Source: CAVALG01 sp963589585 (lineage in GTDB: Bacteria; Bacillota; Clostridia; Oscillospirales; Acutalibacteraceae). From it: DNA of 56,787 nt. Positions 16,433 to 24,633 of the stretch are shown piece by piece. The notes beneath the pieces are model-generated. The model had not been told where the DNA came from and made no database searches. It worked only from the letters and a program-made list of their open reading frames with translations. Made by a program: the position numbers and the translations under genes. The stretch is taken from positions 1 to 56,787 of the forward strand of contig CAVALG010000037.1 in the NCBI GenBank assembly GCA_963589585.1. Direction: 5' to 3'. Each line of letters starts with the position of its first letter. Position 1 is the stretch's first letter.

Positions 16433-17101
16433 TTAGCCGTATATACGGCAAGCGGCATATTTTGAAAACGCCGTGACGCGCCGCCCCGGCAGTTGCACGG
16501 CATCGCGGATAATATCGGGCAGATATTCGTCCCACTTTACTTCAAGCACAATGGGCGATTCCCCTGCAGGAACGGTAACGCAATCCGGGTTTAGAAAATC
16601 GGTGCATTTTATGCCGGTTCTGATATTATAATCGATTGTAACGCGGACATTCCCCTGCGGAAACACAAACGGTTCGCGCGTATAATCAACAATTGTTTTT
16701 GGGCGCAATCCACCTGTTATTTTGCTGTAAAATTCAGATATTAAGGAACTTCTCTCTGCTGTCATCCAACCGTAATCGCCCTGCGCTATCGCCTGCGCCT
16801 CACTTTTCGACAGCAGCACGGTTTGTTTGGCGCACAACCCGTTTATTTTACTTTTCTTCTCTAATTTAATAACAGAAGAATCACCGTTATAAATGCGTAT
16901 ACGAAATTTTTCACGCATATTTACGCCGTCTGTTTTTTCTCTTAACGCCTTATCCGACGCAGTATCAAAATACAGGCTGCGTATAAAATATTTGCCGCCT
17001 ATTGTATGAGGGTCGGGTTTGGCTATGGCAGACAAACGGCTGCGCAAGCAAAGCATATCACAATAGTTTATTTCGTGCTTCCATTCGTTTCGGTATTTCA
17101 T
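16433..17101 (-). CDS. VTC-domain polyphosphate polymerase-type protein
   Basis: A 222-residue protein of the VTC domain, the catalytic part of the yeast vacuolar polyphosphate polymerase, a triphosphate-tunnel fold. Conserved charged residues line up along strands: KYRNEWKHEI near the start, SLYFDTASDKAL, REKFRIRIYNG, VIKLEKKSKINGLCAKQ, VDYTREPFV, RVTIDYNI and the acidic LEVKWDEYLPDI. All the expected Arg/Lys/Glu tunnel residues seem present, so the enzyme should be active on ATP or polyphosphate. AGAGGTG precedes the ATG. It heads the VTC-DUF4956-CotH operon, 22 bases ahead of DUF4956. Confidence 0.9.
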   Translation of the reverse strand: MKYRNEWKHEINYCDMLCLRSRLSAIAKPDPHTIGGKYFIRSLYFDTASDKALREKTDGVNMREKFRIRIYNGDSSVIKLEKKSKINGLCAKQTVLLSKSEAQAIAQGDYGWMTAERSSLISEFYSKITGGLRPKTIVDYTREPFVFPQGNVRVTIDYNIRTGIKCTDFLNPDCVTVPAGESPIVLEVKWDEYLPDIIRDAVQLPGRRVTAFSKYAACRIYG

Positions 17102-17125
17102 ATTTTCACCTCTCTCATAAAAAAT

Positions 17126-17158
17126 CTCCTGTACTTTGACAATGTCATTGTACAGGAG
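17126..17158 (-). terminator. Terminator between the histidine kinase and VTC genes
   Basis: On the minus strand CTCCTGTAC pairs with GTACAGGAG, with extra pairs inside, followed by ATTTTTTAT. It ends the two-component operon, so VTC-DUF4956-CotH needs its own promoter or readthrough; no promoter was evident in the short gap. Confidence 0.82.
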
Positions 17159-17187
17159 AAAGATTGAAAAATTATTGAAAGCATATT

Positions 17188-18465
17188 TTATTCGGCAGGA
17201 ATTTTTGCTCTGAATTCTACAAATCCGTCATAACAAAAAACGCCTATGTGACCTTTGTGCGCGGTCAATATCGCCTTGGCTATAGCAAGCCCCAATCCGT
17301 AATGATTATCCTCTTCGCCGCGCGCGGTATCCATACGGTAAAAGCGCTCAAATATCAATTCGCGCTGTTCTTTGGAAATTTCCTCGCCGCGATTGATTAC
17401 CGAAAGCCGCGCCTGCCCATGTTCTTTGGTTAAATTGAGTTTTATTTCACCCGGCGCAGCACTGTGCCGCATAGCGTTATCAAGCAATATCGACACAAGC
17501 TGTTTAAGCTGCCCGCTGTTCCCTTCCACCGTAATATTTTCCTCAATATTGCTGCTTAGGGTAAGCCCTTTTTCAAACGCTACGCTTTCAAACGGCAGGG
17601 TTTCACCCGCAACAAGGCGGCTGAAATCGATATATTCTTTTTGAACGGTGACATTTTCTGTTCTTGCAAGTTGAAGAAGCTGCGCTACAAGTGCACCCAT
17701 TCGCTCATTTTCATATTTGATATTGGCAAGCCAGCGGTTTTCGCCGATTTCGCGCGACAGTAATTCGGCATTCGCACCGACAACCGATACAGGCGTTTTA
17801 AGTTCGTGTCCTGCGTCAGAAATAAATTGTTTCTGCTTTTTATAACTTTCTTCAAGTGGGTCTACTATTCGCTTGGCGAAAATTACCGATAAAAAGAAAA
17901 AAATAACAAGGGCAACGCCGCCTATAATAAGGGTATAGCGGAACAGTGTGGTTGCGCTTTCGTTTACAACAGTGTTATCCATAAAAGCGACCAAAGTATA
18001 TCCGTCTTTTTCGGTTTTATAAAAAGCAAGATTGTTTTCGGTTCCGTATTCCCTGCCGCCGTTTATAATGTCCTGTGCTGTTTTTTGAAGTTCGCTGTTA
18101 CTGTGAACTGCAGGGCGGTCGTTTTTTACTTCAAGCACCTCGCCCGTATCCGACACGGCAACGGTATAAAATGTTGAAAGTTGGAACATCGGGGAATCGG
18201 CAAATCGCCCACCGTCTTTTCTGGCACCATCATCGGGTTCGGGTTTTTCGGGCGGCGCGCTGACTTTATCATTATTTTTATCATTACCGTCGTCGTCGGA
18301 AATGCCTAATGTATACATATCGGCGTGCGCTTTAAGCATTTCGCGGTTTCGCTTTGAAACCTCAAAATAACTTGAACCGTAAATCACGCCGAGCGTACCC
18401 ACCCACAAAATAACAAGCACCGACATGATTGCGGCAACGATTTTTATTCTTGATTTTTTAAACAT
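17188..18465 (-). CDS. Sensor histidine kinase
   Basis: A 425-residue membrane kinase. Helix 1 is about residues 9-30; the outside sensor domain (31-183) holds an acidic/proline-rich linker (DDDGNDKNNDK, PPEKPEPDDG); helix 2 is about 184-206. The H-box is FISDAGHELKTPVSVV (about 228), the N-box LLDNAMRHS, the G2 box HYGLGLAIAKAI. The G1 box is degenerate (VINRGEEIS rather than DNGPGI), which is common in this subfamily. It overlaps the response regulator gene by 8 bases. The proximity to the VTC-DUF4956-CotH operon hints that it may control it, but a terminator lies between. Confidence 0.93.
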   Translation of the reverse strand: MFKKSRIKIVAAIMSVLVILWVGTLGVIYGSSYFEVSKRNREMLKAHADMYTLGISDDDGNDKNNDKVSAPPEKPEPDDGARKDGGRFADSPMFQLSTFYTVAVSDTGEVLEVKNDRPAVHSNSELQKTAQDIINGGREYGTENNLAFYKTEKDGYTLVAFMDNTVVNESATTLFRYTLIIGGVALVIFFFLSVIFAKRIVDPLEESYKKQKQFISDAGHELKTPVSVVGANAELLSREIGENRWLANIKYENERMGALVAQLLQLARTENVTVQKEYIDFSRLVAGETLPFESVAFEKGLTLSSNIEENITVEGNSGQLKQLVSILLDNAMRHSAAPGEIKLNLTKEHGQARLSVINRGEEISKEQRELIFERFYRMDTARGEEDNHYGLGLAIAKAILTAHKGHIGVFCYDGFVEFRAKIPAE

Positions 18466-19141
18466 TATCGCACCTCAATTCATAGCCGATCCCTCTTACC
18501 GATTTTATTACGGTCTTCGCGCCGACAAAGGCAAGCTTTTTGCGTGTGAAGGACATATAGACCTCGACATTGTTATATTCGGCGTCGCTTTCGTAGCCCC
18601 ATATTTTCACGGCAAGCTGCTCGCGCGTTAAAATCCGTCCGCTGTTGGCAATAAAATATTCAAGAATATGATACTCCTTTTCACTAAGTCTTACGCTTTG
18701 CCCGTTTGTGACGCAGGATAAAGTGAGCGCACCTGTATCAAGCGCAATATCACCGTAAGAAACCGTACCGTCCACCGAATCAAGAGTGCGCCTGCCGAGC
18801 GCGCGAAGCCTTGCAAGCAGTTCCTTTGTCATAAACGGTTTGGTTAAATAATCGTCCGCTCCGCTGTCAAGCCCCGTAACCTTATCATCAAGTTCCGATT
18901 TTGCGGTAAGCATTAAAATAGGTGTTTTAATCCCCGCTGTCCGTGCATTTCTTGCAATATCAAAACCGTTCATACCGGGCAGCATAACATCAAGAATAAT
19001 AATATCGTAAATATCGCTTTCTGCGGCGGCAAGTCCCTCTGCCCCGTCGGCATAGTGGTCAACCTCATATTTCTCAAGACGCAGAATTTCACATAGTGCC
19101 TGCGCCATCCTTTTTTCATCTTCAACAAGTAAAATTCTCAT
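18458..19141 (-). CDS. OmpR/PhoB-family response regulator
   Basis: A 227-residue regulator. The receiver domain starts MRILLVEDEKRMAQAL, with the phospho-acceptor in IIILDVMLPGMNG (about Asp 51), the Thr in MLTAKS and the Lys in LTKPF. The C-terminal winged helix includes RLSEKEYHILEYFIANSGRILTR (shown only in part by eye) and ends KSVRGIGYELR. The frame runs further upstream, but ATG at 19141, behind GGGGGTG, gives the canonical start. It is transcribed first, then the kinase. Confidence 0.95.
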   Translation of the reverse strand: MRILLVEDEKRMAQALCEILRLEKYEVDHYADGAEGLAAAESDIYDIIILDVMLPGMNGFDIARNARTAGIKTPILMLTAKSELDDKVTGLDSGADDYLTKPFMTKELLARLRALGRRTLDSVDGTVSYGDIALDTGALTLSCVTNGQSVRLSEKEYHILEYFIANSGRILTREQLAVKIWGYESDAEYNNVEVYMSFTRKKLAFVGAKTVIKSVRGIGYELRCDNV

Positions 19142-19203
19142 TACAGCACCCCCGATACATCTATTATAATAAAACAAAATATTGAAACAAGATTGAACAT
19201 TTT

Positions 19204-19242
19204 AAAAAATCGGCAAACCTCAAAAGAGATTTGCCGATTTTT
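19204..19242 (-). terminator. Terminator after tRNA-Arg
   Basis: On the minus strand AAAAATCGGCAAA pairs with TTTGCCGATTTTT around a 12-base loop and continues into T. It starts inside the CCA of the tRNA. Confidence 0.88.
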
Positions 19243-19318
19243 GGCCCGCCCGGAGGAATTCGAATCCCCATTCTCCAGAATCGGAATCTGTTGCGTTATC
19301 CGGTTGCGCCACGGGCGG
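19242..19318 (-). tRNA. tRNA-Arg (anticodon CCG)
   Basis: On the minus strand acceptor CCGCCCG pairs with CGGGCGG, D-arm GGCGCAACCGGATAACGC, anticodon stem CAGA/TCTG with loop TTCCGAT giving CCG, T-loop GGATTCGAATTCC, discriminator G and encoded CCA. It reads CGG codons. Confidence 0.94.
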
Positions 19319-19335
19319 ATATAAACCAAATGTTA

Positions 19336-19986
19336 TTATAACAGATTTTTGTTTATAATTTCAAGCATTTTTTGAGCCTGACCGTGATATTTTTCGGAAT
19401 TTTTATCTTTCTTTACCGAACCGATAAGCGAACGTACAAAAATATAACAGCCGTCAAAGTTTCGGTCGCTGCCCTTAAAAACGGCAGTTTCAAGTTTTGT
19501 ACCCGACAAAGCCGACGCCTCACCGTCCACAATAGTGCTGTAAGAAGTTTGGGAATTTACACGGTCAATCTCGCTTTGCGACATAATGTAAAGCATTTTT
19601 TCCGCTTCGCCGAACTGCGCCGAAAACTTACTGTCATACCTTTGCAGGTCGGTATTTGCATTTTTGTTTTCTTCCTTTTGCAGTTCTTCAATATCATACG
19701 AGCAATCTATTATTTTAACCCGTCGTTTTCCGTCGCCGTTAAAATCAGGGCAGTATTTTTCAAGTTCTTTTGTTAAATTTTCAATTGATTGCTGGGGCAG
19801 GACCGTTCCGATATTCATAACAACGCGGATATCATAATCCGAATCGTTATCTCGTGTGGCAAAGGCAAAAATTGCGATTACTATAACAAGCAGGACAGCA
19901 ATTATCCTGAATTTGTAATACACCCAAAAATTCTGTACCTTTTCTTTAAAAGAAATATCTTTATGCTTTAAAAAACTGACATCCAT
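19336..19986 (-). CDS. Uncharacterised single-span membrane protein
   Basis: Not recognised. 216 residues: a 25-residue cytoplasmic start (MDVSFLKHKDISFKEKVQNF), one transmembrane helix at about 27-44 (RIIAVLLVIVIAIFAFA), then an outside domain with DIRVVMNIGTVLPQQS and a DFNGDGKRR stretch resembling a dockerin-like or calcium-binding loop by composition only. The product of the gene 3 bases upstream is a coiled-coil protein, so the two are likely partners. tRNA-Arg follows 17 bases downstream on the same strand and may be read through. Confidence 0.68.
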   Translation of the reverse strand: MDVSFLKHKDISFKEKVQNFWVYYKFRIIAVLLVIVIAIFAFATRDNDSDYDIRVVMNIGTVLPQQSIENLTKELEKYCPDFNGDGKRRVKIIDCSYDIEELQKEENKNANTDLQRYDSKFSAQFGEAEKMLYIMSQSEIDRVNSQTSYSTIVDGEASALSGTKLETAVFKGSDRNFDGCYIFVRSLIGSVKKDKNSEKYHGQAQKMLEIINKNLL

Positions 19987-19989
19987 AAA

Positions 19990-20703
19990 TTACACCGACA
20001 ATCTTAGCGTGTTTATATACCTCTGCAATTTTTCAAATTCGGCGGCGCACTGCTTGGAAAACTCCTCTGCAGAAGCGGCGTTTTCGGCATTTGCCACCGT
20101 TTCTGATTTAAAGACTTCCGCTTTGCCCAGCGCCAATGTTACAAGTTCTTTGGTGTTTTCCGAGCCCAACGAGCAAATCTCATTGGTAAATTCGGTTACT
20201 GCAATAACAGCGCGGCCGACAAAAGACGCGGCGATATCGGTTATACCTTCATCAATTCCGCAGTTCTCCAATCCATAAGCGCCGCTTTCGGCAACAGGCG
20301 CGGAGAAAAGCCCGTCGTTTTCCGTGTCGGCTGCGTCATACTCTGTTACGGCGTCTATAGATACAGGCGGCTGCTCTGTATATTCATTATCCTCTATGAC
20401 TGCGGCGGCATCGCCATTTGTGCCCTGTTCGTTTATATTTGCAACTTCCGAATTAAAGTCGCGGTTATTATCCGAAACGGAATTTTGCTGTAAACCCTGC
20501 GGTTCTGCAGGCTCTGTATACACATCGGGTTCGGGTTGCGGCTCAGCTTCCGGCTTTTCACCCTGCAGTGCGGTCTCCGAAACATTTTTAAGCCGTGCTT
20601 TAAGTTCGGCAACCTTAACGGAAAGTTCGTTATTTTTCTGTTTAAGGTCGGCATTTTCTTCGATAAGTTCACGAAGTTTATTTAAAAGTTCCGTCTTTCT
20701 CAA
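19990..20703 (-). CDS. Uncharacterised coiled-coil protein
   Basis: Not recognised. 237 residues, starting at TTG (20703) 9 bases after GGGGGG; no usable ATG is in frame. Residues 1-45 form a coiled coil (LLNKLRELIEENADLKQKNN) like those of division or septum-associated proteins. A long acidic, Pro/Glu/Asn-rich middle (about 50-140) is probably disordered, and a helical C-terminal part (about 150-237) contains IAASFVGRAVIAVTEFTN. No membrane span. It leads the pair with the membrane protein at 19336-19986. Confidence 0.68.
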   Translation of the reverse strand: MRKTELLNKLRELIEENADLKQKNNELSVKVAELKARLKNVSETALQGEKPEAEPQPEPDVYTEPAEPQGLQQNSVSDNNRDFNSEVANINEQGTNGDAAAVIEDNEYTEQPPVSIDAVTEYDAADTENDGLFSAPVAESGAYGLENCGIDEGITDIAASFVGRAVIAVTEFTNEICSLGSENTKELVTLALGKAEVFKSETVANAENAASAEEFSKQCAAEFEKLQRYINTLRLSV

Positions 20704-20763
20704 AACATAAGCCCCCCGAAAGATTGTTGGTTCAACAAAAACATCATAATTTTATTAACTGAT

Positions 20764-20792
20764 ATTATACCACGGCGCGCCTGACTTTTCAA
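20764..20792 (-). promoter_or_regulatory. Promoter of the coiled-coil/membrane protein pair
   Basis: On the minus strand TTGAAA (20792-20787) and TATAAT (20769-20764) are separated by 17 bases, about 60 bases before the TTG start. Confidence 0.75.
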
Positions 20793-20815
20793 GTTTTTAA
20801 ATTTTTGTAAAACGA

Positions 20816-20844
20816 TTGAAAAATGCCGTGTTATTACTTATAAT
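20816..20844 (+). promoter_or_regulatory. Promoter of the binding-protein gene
   Basis: TTGAAA (20816-20821) and TATAAT (20839-20844) are separated by 17 bases. Divergent from the minus-strand promoter at 20764-20792, only 23 bases away. Confidence 0.75.
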
Positions 20845-20900
20845 ATATAATGTTAGTTTATAAATATACTAGGTATTAAACCGATTTACGGAGGACATAA

Positions 20901-22469
20901 ATGAAAAGAATATTATCTGCTTTAATTGCGCTTGCAATAGCGGTTTCACTTACCGCCTGCAGTGGGGACAGCGGTTTTTCGCTTACATACACTATGCAAC
21001 TTTCGCCTAAAAACATTGACCCGATACTGGCGTCAAGCGAAAGCGAGTTGACCGTTTCGGGAAATATATTTGAAGGTCTTATGAGAATGGGAAGGGACGG
21101 TAAGCCCGTAAAGGCGGGCGCTGAAAGTTACACGGTATCTGCCGACGGGTGCGAATACACCTTTAAAATTTCAAAGAATGCAAAGTGGCACAACGGCGAG
21201 GCGGTAACGGCGGCGGATTATGTTTTTGCCGCACGGCGCGCTGCCGATCCCGACACAGGCACGGCGTTCCCCCAACTGATTTCCGACATACGCGGTGTAT
21301 CCGACGCATTGGACAGAAAGATATCGCCGGACAATATAGGCGTATACGCGGAGGACGAAAGAACGGTTAAATATGTGCTTGCCGCGCCGTCCGACAGATT
21401 TTTATCTTCGCTTACGCAACCCGTTTTTATGCCGTGCAATGAGGAATTTTTTATTGAATCCAAGGGAAAATATGGTCTTAATGACGATTCGGTACTTTCA
21501 AACGGACCGTTCACGCTGACATCGTGGGATAACGAAAAAGGCGAAATTAAACTAGCCCGTTCGTCAAAATACGACGGCGACTTCAAACCGCAGGCAAATG
21601 AAGTAACATTTGAAAAAGAAACCGAAAAACCTACGGGATATATCGCAAACGCAATATCCGGCAGCGGAGGTTCGTTTGTAAAAATTTCGCTTGACGATAT
21701 TGAAAGCGTTTCAACAACCGACAAGGGAATTTACAATACTTTTTCTTCACTTTACGCCGCGATAATCAATCCCGATTCAAAAATTGCGCCGTTTGCGCCC
21801 GCATTTAAAATGTCGGCTGACCCAGACAAGTTATCCGAGGCGTTGCCGAAGTATTTAAAACAGGCGCGCGGAGCGGTTCCGCCCGATTGTGATATAAGTC
21901 TTGCAAACACCGAAAACGCACCGAACCTTAAATATGACCCTGCCGCAGCCAGAGAAATATTTTTGGATTGCCAGGAAAAAACTAACAGCAGCTTCCCAAA
22001 AAACATTTCAGTACTCTGCCCCGACAGCAAGGTGATAAACGCCGCACTTAAGCCCGTTGTATCCGATTGGCAAAAAAATCTTGGCGCTTATATAAATATT
22101 GAAACGGTAAAGGACGAATCGGAATTTGAGACCCGTATTGCAAACGGCGACTATGATATTGCGCTTATTCCCCTTACTTCGGGTGACCTCAGCGCCGCCA
22201 CATTCCTTTCACAGTTTAAGAGTGAAAGCAGCAGTGACCCGACGAGGTTTAAAAGTTCCGCTTTTGATGCGGCGCTGCAAGCCGCTTGCAGCGTGGATGC
22301 AACAGATGAACAAATGCATACCGCGGAACAGATACTGTTTTCTTCGGACGATAGGCTCATCCCGTTATTTTTTGCGCCCGTATCTTATGCCTATTCGTCA
22401 AAGCTTGATGAAAATTCAATAAACTTCAAAGCTGGATATTTGGATATTGCGGCACTTAAACAGTCGTAG
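20901..22469 (+). CDS. Peptide/nickel-type ABC transporter substrate-binding lipoprotein (lone)
   Basis: A 522-residue SBP_bac_5 (OppA/DppA) family lipoprotein. Signal peptide MKRILSALIALAIAVSLTAC ends in the lipobox LTAC with the lipidated Cys at 20. Family phrases are NIFEGLMRMGRDGKPV and YTFKISKNAKWHNGEAVTAADYVFA, and the end contains DDRLIPLFFAPVSYAYS. Such proteins capture oligopeptides for import. No permease or ATPase genes accompany it, so it works with a transporter elsewhere or has another role. GGAGG lies 8 bases before the ATG. The next genes follow within 37 bases and may be cotranscribed. Confidence 0.92.
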   Translation: MKRILSALIALAIAVSLTACSGDSGFSLTYTMQLSPKNIDPILASSESELTVSGNIFEGLMRMGRDGKPVKAGAESYTVSADGCEYTFKISKNAKWHNGEAVTAADYVFAARRAADPDTGTAFPQLISDIRGVSDALDRKISPDNIGVYAEDERTVKYVLAAPSDRFLSSLTQPVFMPCNEEFFIESKGKYGLNDDSVLSNGPFTLTSWDNEKGEIKLARSSKYDGDFKPQANEVTFEKETEKPTGYIANAISGSGGSFVKISLDDIESVSTTDKGIYNTFSSLYAAIINPDSKIAPFAPAFKMSADPDKLSEALPKYLKQARGAVPPDCDISLANTENAPNLKYDPAAAREIFLDCQEKTNSSFPKNISVLCPDSKVINAALKPVVSDWQKNLGAYINIETVKDESEFETRIANGDYDIALIPLTSGDLSAATFLSQFKSESSSDPTRFKSSAFDAALQAACSVDATDEQMHTAEQILFSSDDRLIPLFFAPVSYAYSSKLDENSINFKAGYLDIAALKQS

Positions 22470-22506
22470 TATTCGGCAATACTCCTATGATGAAACGAGG
22501 ATACAA

Positions 22507-23655
22507 ATGATAACCGAAAAACTTTATGAAACCGACGGTAAATTAACTGTTTTTAATGCCACAGTTGTAAAAACTGCAGAAATCGGCGGTAAATATGCCG
22601 CAATACTTGACCGAACGGCATTTGCGCCCGAAGGAGGCGGTCAATCCTCCGACATAGGTAATATTAGCGGCATACCGGTAACCGATGTGCAGGTATCGGG
22701 TGATGAAATACTTCATTTTACGGAAGCGCCGCTTAAAGAGGGCGCAAAAGTTACCTGTGCGATAGACGCGGCAAGACGGCTGCGGCATATGCAAAATCAC
22801 ACGGGCGAACACATACTTTGCGGAATAATACACAAGCGTTTTGGGTTTGATAATGTAGGCTTTCATTTAGGCAAAACCGATGTTACACTTGATATTAACG
22901 GCGTTTTGACCGACACGCAGTTAATAGAGATTGAAAAGGCGGCAAACGCAGCGGTGTATGAAAACCGCGCGGTTACGGTAATGTTCCCCGAAGCGGCAGA
23001 AGCGGCGCTGATACCTTTTCGCAGCAAAAAAGAAATAACATCTTCCCTGCGGCTTATATGCATAGACGGGGTGGATGTTTGCGCTTGCTGTGCACCGCAT
23101 GTTGCGCGGACGGGTGAAATAGGTATTATTAAAATCATTTCGGCGGAGCACTACAAGGGCGGTATGCGTATACACATAAAATGTGGAGGTGACGCGCTTG
23201 AAGATTACTCACGCCGCTTAAAAAGCAGCGAACACATAGGCGAACTTTTGAAATCTCCCTCGCTTGACTGCGCGGCGGCTGTGGACAAACTGCACGAAAA
23301 ATTACAGGAAGCAAAATACGAGCACGCAAAACTTAAAGCAGAATACATAAAACTTTTTGTAACTTCACTTAACGGAAACTGCAGCACGCCTGCCTTTTTT
23401 AATGACTTTGACACCGCCGATTTAATAAAGGCAGCAGAGGAAATTTGGGCTAAACACGGCAGCGGTGCGGCTTTTTCAAAAAACGGCGACGGGTTTTTAT
23501 TTGCCTGTAAACCTGCCGCGGAAAATTTTGACGCGGTTTGCGGCGCTTTACGCAAAGAATTAAAATGCCGTTGCGGCGGTAAAGATATGATAACGGGCTT
23601 TTGCCCAACAGGGCAGGCGAAAATTACGGCATTTTTTAAGGATATAAACAAATGA
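22507..23655 (+). CDS. Alanyl-tRNA editing protein, AlaX-L type
   Basis: A 382-residue free-standing homologue of the editing part of alanyl-tRNA synthetase; it hydrolyses mischarged Ser- or Gly-tRNA-Ala. It has the N-terminal barrel (TAFAPEGGGQSSD), the zinc motif in HMQNHTGEHIL (HxxxH, about residues 95-105), the second ligand pair in CACCAPHVARTGEIG, and a long C-terminal helical/DHHA1-like part as in AlaX-L. The frame opens 60 bases earlier, inside the binding-protein gene, but ATG at 22507 follows CGAGGA and matches the family. Its stop overlaps the next ATG by 4 bases. Confidence 0.92.
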   Translation: MITEKLYETDGKLTVFNATVVKTAEIGGKYAAILDRTAFAPEGGGQSSDIGNISGIPVTDVQVSGDEILHFTEAPLKEGAKVTCAIDAARRLRHMQNHTGEHILCGIIHKRFGFDNVGFHLGKTDVTLDINGVLTDTQLIEIEKAANAAVYENRAVTVMFPEAAEAALIPFRSKKEITSSLRLICIDGVDVCACCAPHVARTGEIGIIKIISAEHYKGGMRIHIKCGGDALEDYSRRLKSSEHIGELLKSPSLDCAAAVDKLHEKLQEAKYEHAKLKAEYIKLFVTSLNGNCSTPAFFNDFDTADLIKAAEEIWAKHGSGAAFSKNGDGFLFACKPAAENFDAVCGALRKELKCRCGGKDMITGFCPTGQAKITAFFKDINK

Positions 23656-24362
23656 ACAAACAACGGATTGAAAAATACATAGGCGCACGAACCGATTACA
23701 CTCGCAAGGAAATAACAGCACTTATAAAATCGGGGCTTGTGAAAGTGAACGGCGCGGTAGCAGGGCGAAATGTGACACATATTGACGCTGATTGTGATGT
23801 TGTGGAAATCGGCGGCGCGGTACTTAGAAACAATGAACATATTTGCTTTATGATGAATAAACCGAAAGGTGTATTGAGCGCGTCGCGCGATACACGCGCA
23901 AAGACGGTAGTTGACCTTATACCCGACGGATATGACCGTGACTCGCTTTTCCCTATCGGGCGGTTGGACAGGGACACAACGGGGCTTATTGTTATAACTA
24001 ACGACGGAGAACTGGCGCACAGGGTTATATCCCCTGCGTCAAAAATTCCTAAAAATTACACCGTAACATTGGACGGTGAGGTAACTGCCGCAGTTGTTGA
24101 CGCGTTTAAAGCCGGCGTCACCCTTGCAGACGGCACGCGCTGTATGCCTGCGGAATTGACGGTTTTAAAAGACCCGTGCCGTGCGTCCGTAACCATATAC
24201 GAGGGGAAATATCACCAAATAAAGCGAATGTTCGGCACGGTGGGGCTTGGTGTAAACGAATTAAAGCGCGAAAGCATAGGCAAATTGGTACTTGACCCAA
24301 ACTTAAGAGAGGGCGAATCACGAATTATGACCGATGTCGAAACAGGAATGTTAAAGTGCTGA
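23652..24362 (+). CDS. rsuA: 16S rRNA pseudouridine synthase, RsuA family
   Basis: A 236-residue RsuA/RluB/E/F-type enzyme that isomerises uridine in rRNA. The N-terminal S4 RNA-binding domain covers residues 1-60 (RIEKYIGARTDYTRKEI, LVKVNGAVAG). The catalytic motif GRLDRDTTGLIVITNDG (about 98-114) contains the essential Asp. GKYHQIKRMFG near the end is a second family mark. It starts within the alaX stop (ATGA overlap). Exact target position (U516 in E. coli 16S) is inferred from the family. Confidence 0.94.
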   Translation: MNKQRIEKYIGARTDYTRKEITALIKSGLVKVNGAVAGRNVTHIDADCDVVEIGGAVLRNNEHICFMMNKPKGVLSASRDTRAKTVVDLIPDGYDRDSLFPIGRLDRDTTGLIVITNDGELAHRVISPASKIPKNYTVTLDGEVTAAVVDAFKAGVTLADGTRCMPAELTVLKDPCRASVTIYEGKYHQIKRMFGTVGLGVNELKRESIGKLVLDPNLREGESRIMTDVETGMLKC

Positions 24363-24457
24363 AATATTATAATATCGCAGTCGTTTATTTATGCAAAATG
24401 CCCGTTTGTTATACAATATCAATAAATTGCGCAAAAAATATTTATAGAATTAATGCA

Positions 24458-24486
24458 TTGAAATGAGACGGCGTTATTGGTATAAT
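24458..24486 (+). promoter_or_regulatory. Promoter of the MsmX-type ATPase gene
   Basis: TTGAAA (24458-24463) and TATAAT (24481-24486) are separated by 17 bases. The start of transcription would leave a leader of about 140 bases. Confidence 0.78.
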
Positions 24487-24497
24487 TAAATCGTACA

Positions 24498-24596
24498 AAG
24501 GCTGGTTTGCGGCCTTATAAAAAATCGCTTTTTACCGCGTCAGGTCGGTAAAGAAGCGTGGCACAGGCGTTAAAAATCACCGTATCTATGATTTTT
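24498..24596 (+). promoter_or_regulatory. Structured 5' leader of the ATPase gene (three hairpins)
   Basis: Hairpin 1 (24498-24516): AAGGC/GCCTT. Hairpin 2 (24526-24558): CGCTT plus TTTACCG pairing with CGGTAAA plus AAGCG, with one bulged G and an 8-base loop. Hairpin 3 (24572-24596): AAAAATCA/TGATTTTT, ending in T. About 38 bases remain before the ATG. I cannot match it to a known riboswitch class; it could be an attenuator or an mRNA stabiliser for a highly expressed shared ATPase. Confidence 0.55.
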
Positions 24597-24633
24597 GATG
24601 AAGATATGTGTCAGGAAAGGATATGGTAATTTT

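Noticed and set aside
24498..24596. Known sugar or amino-acid riboswitch
   Set aside because: The hairpins are solid but I cannot place any conserved core of a named class; kept only as an unassigned leader.
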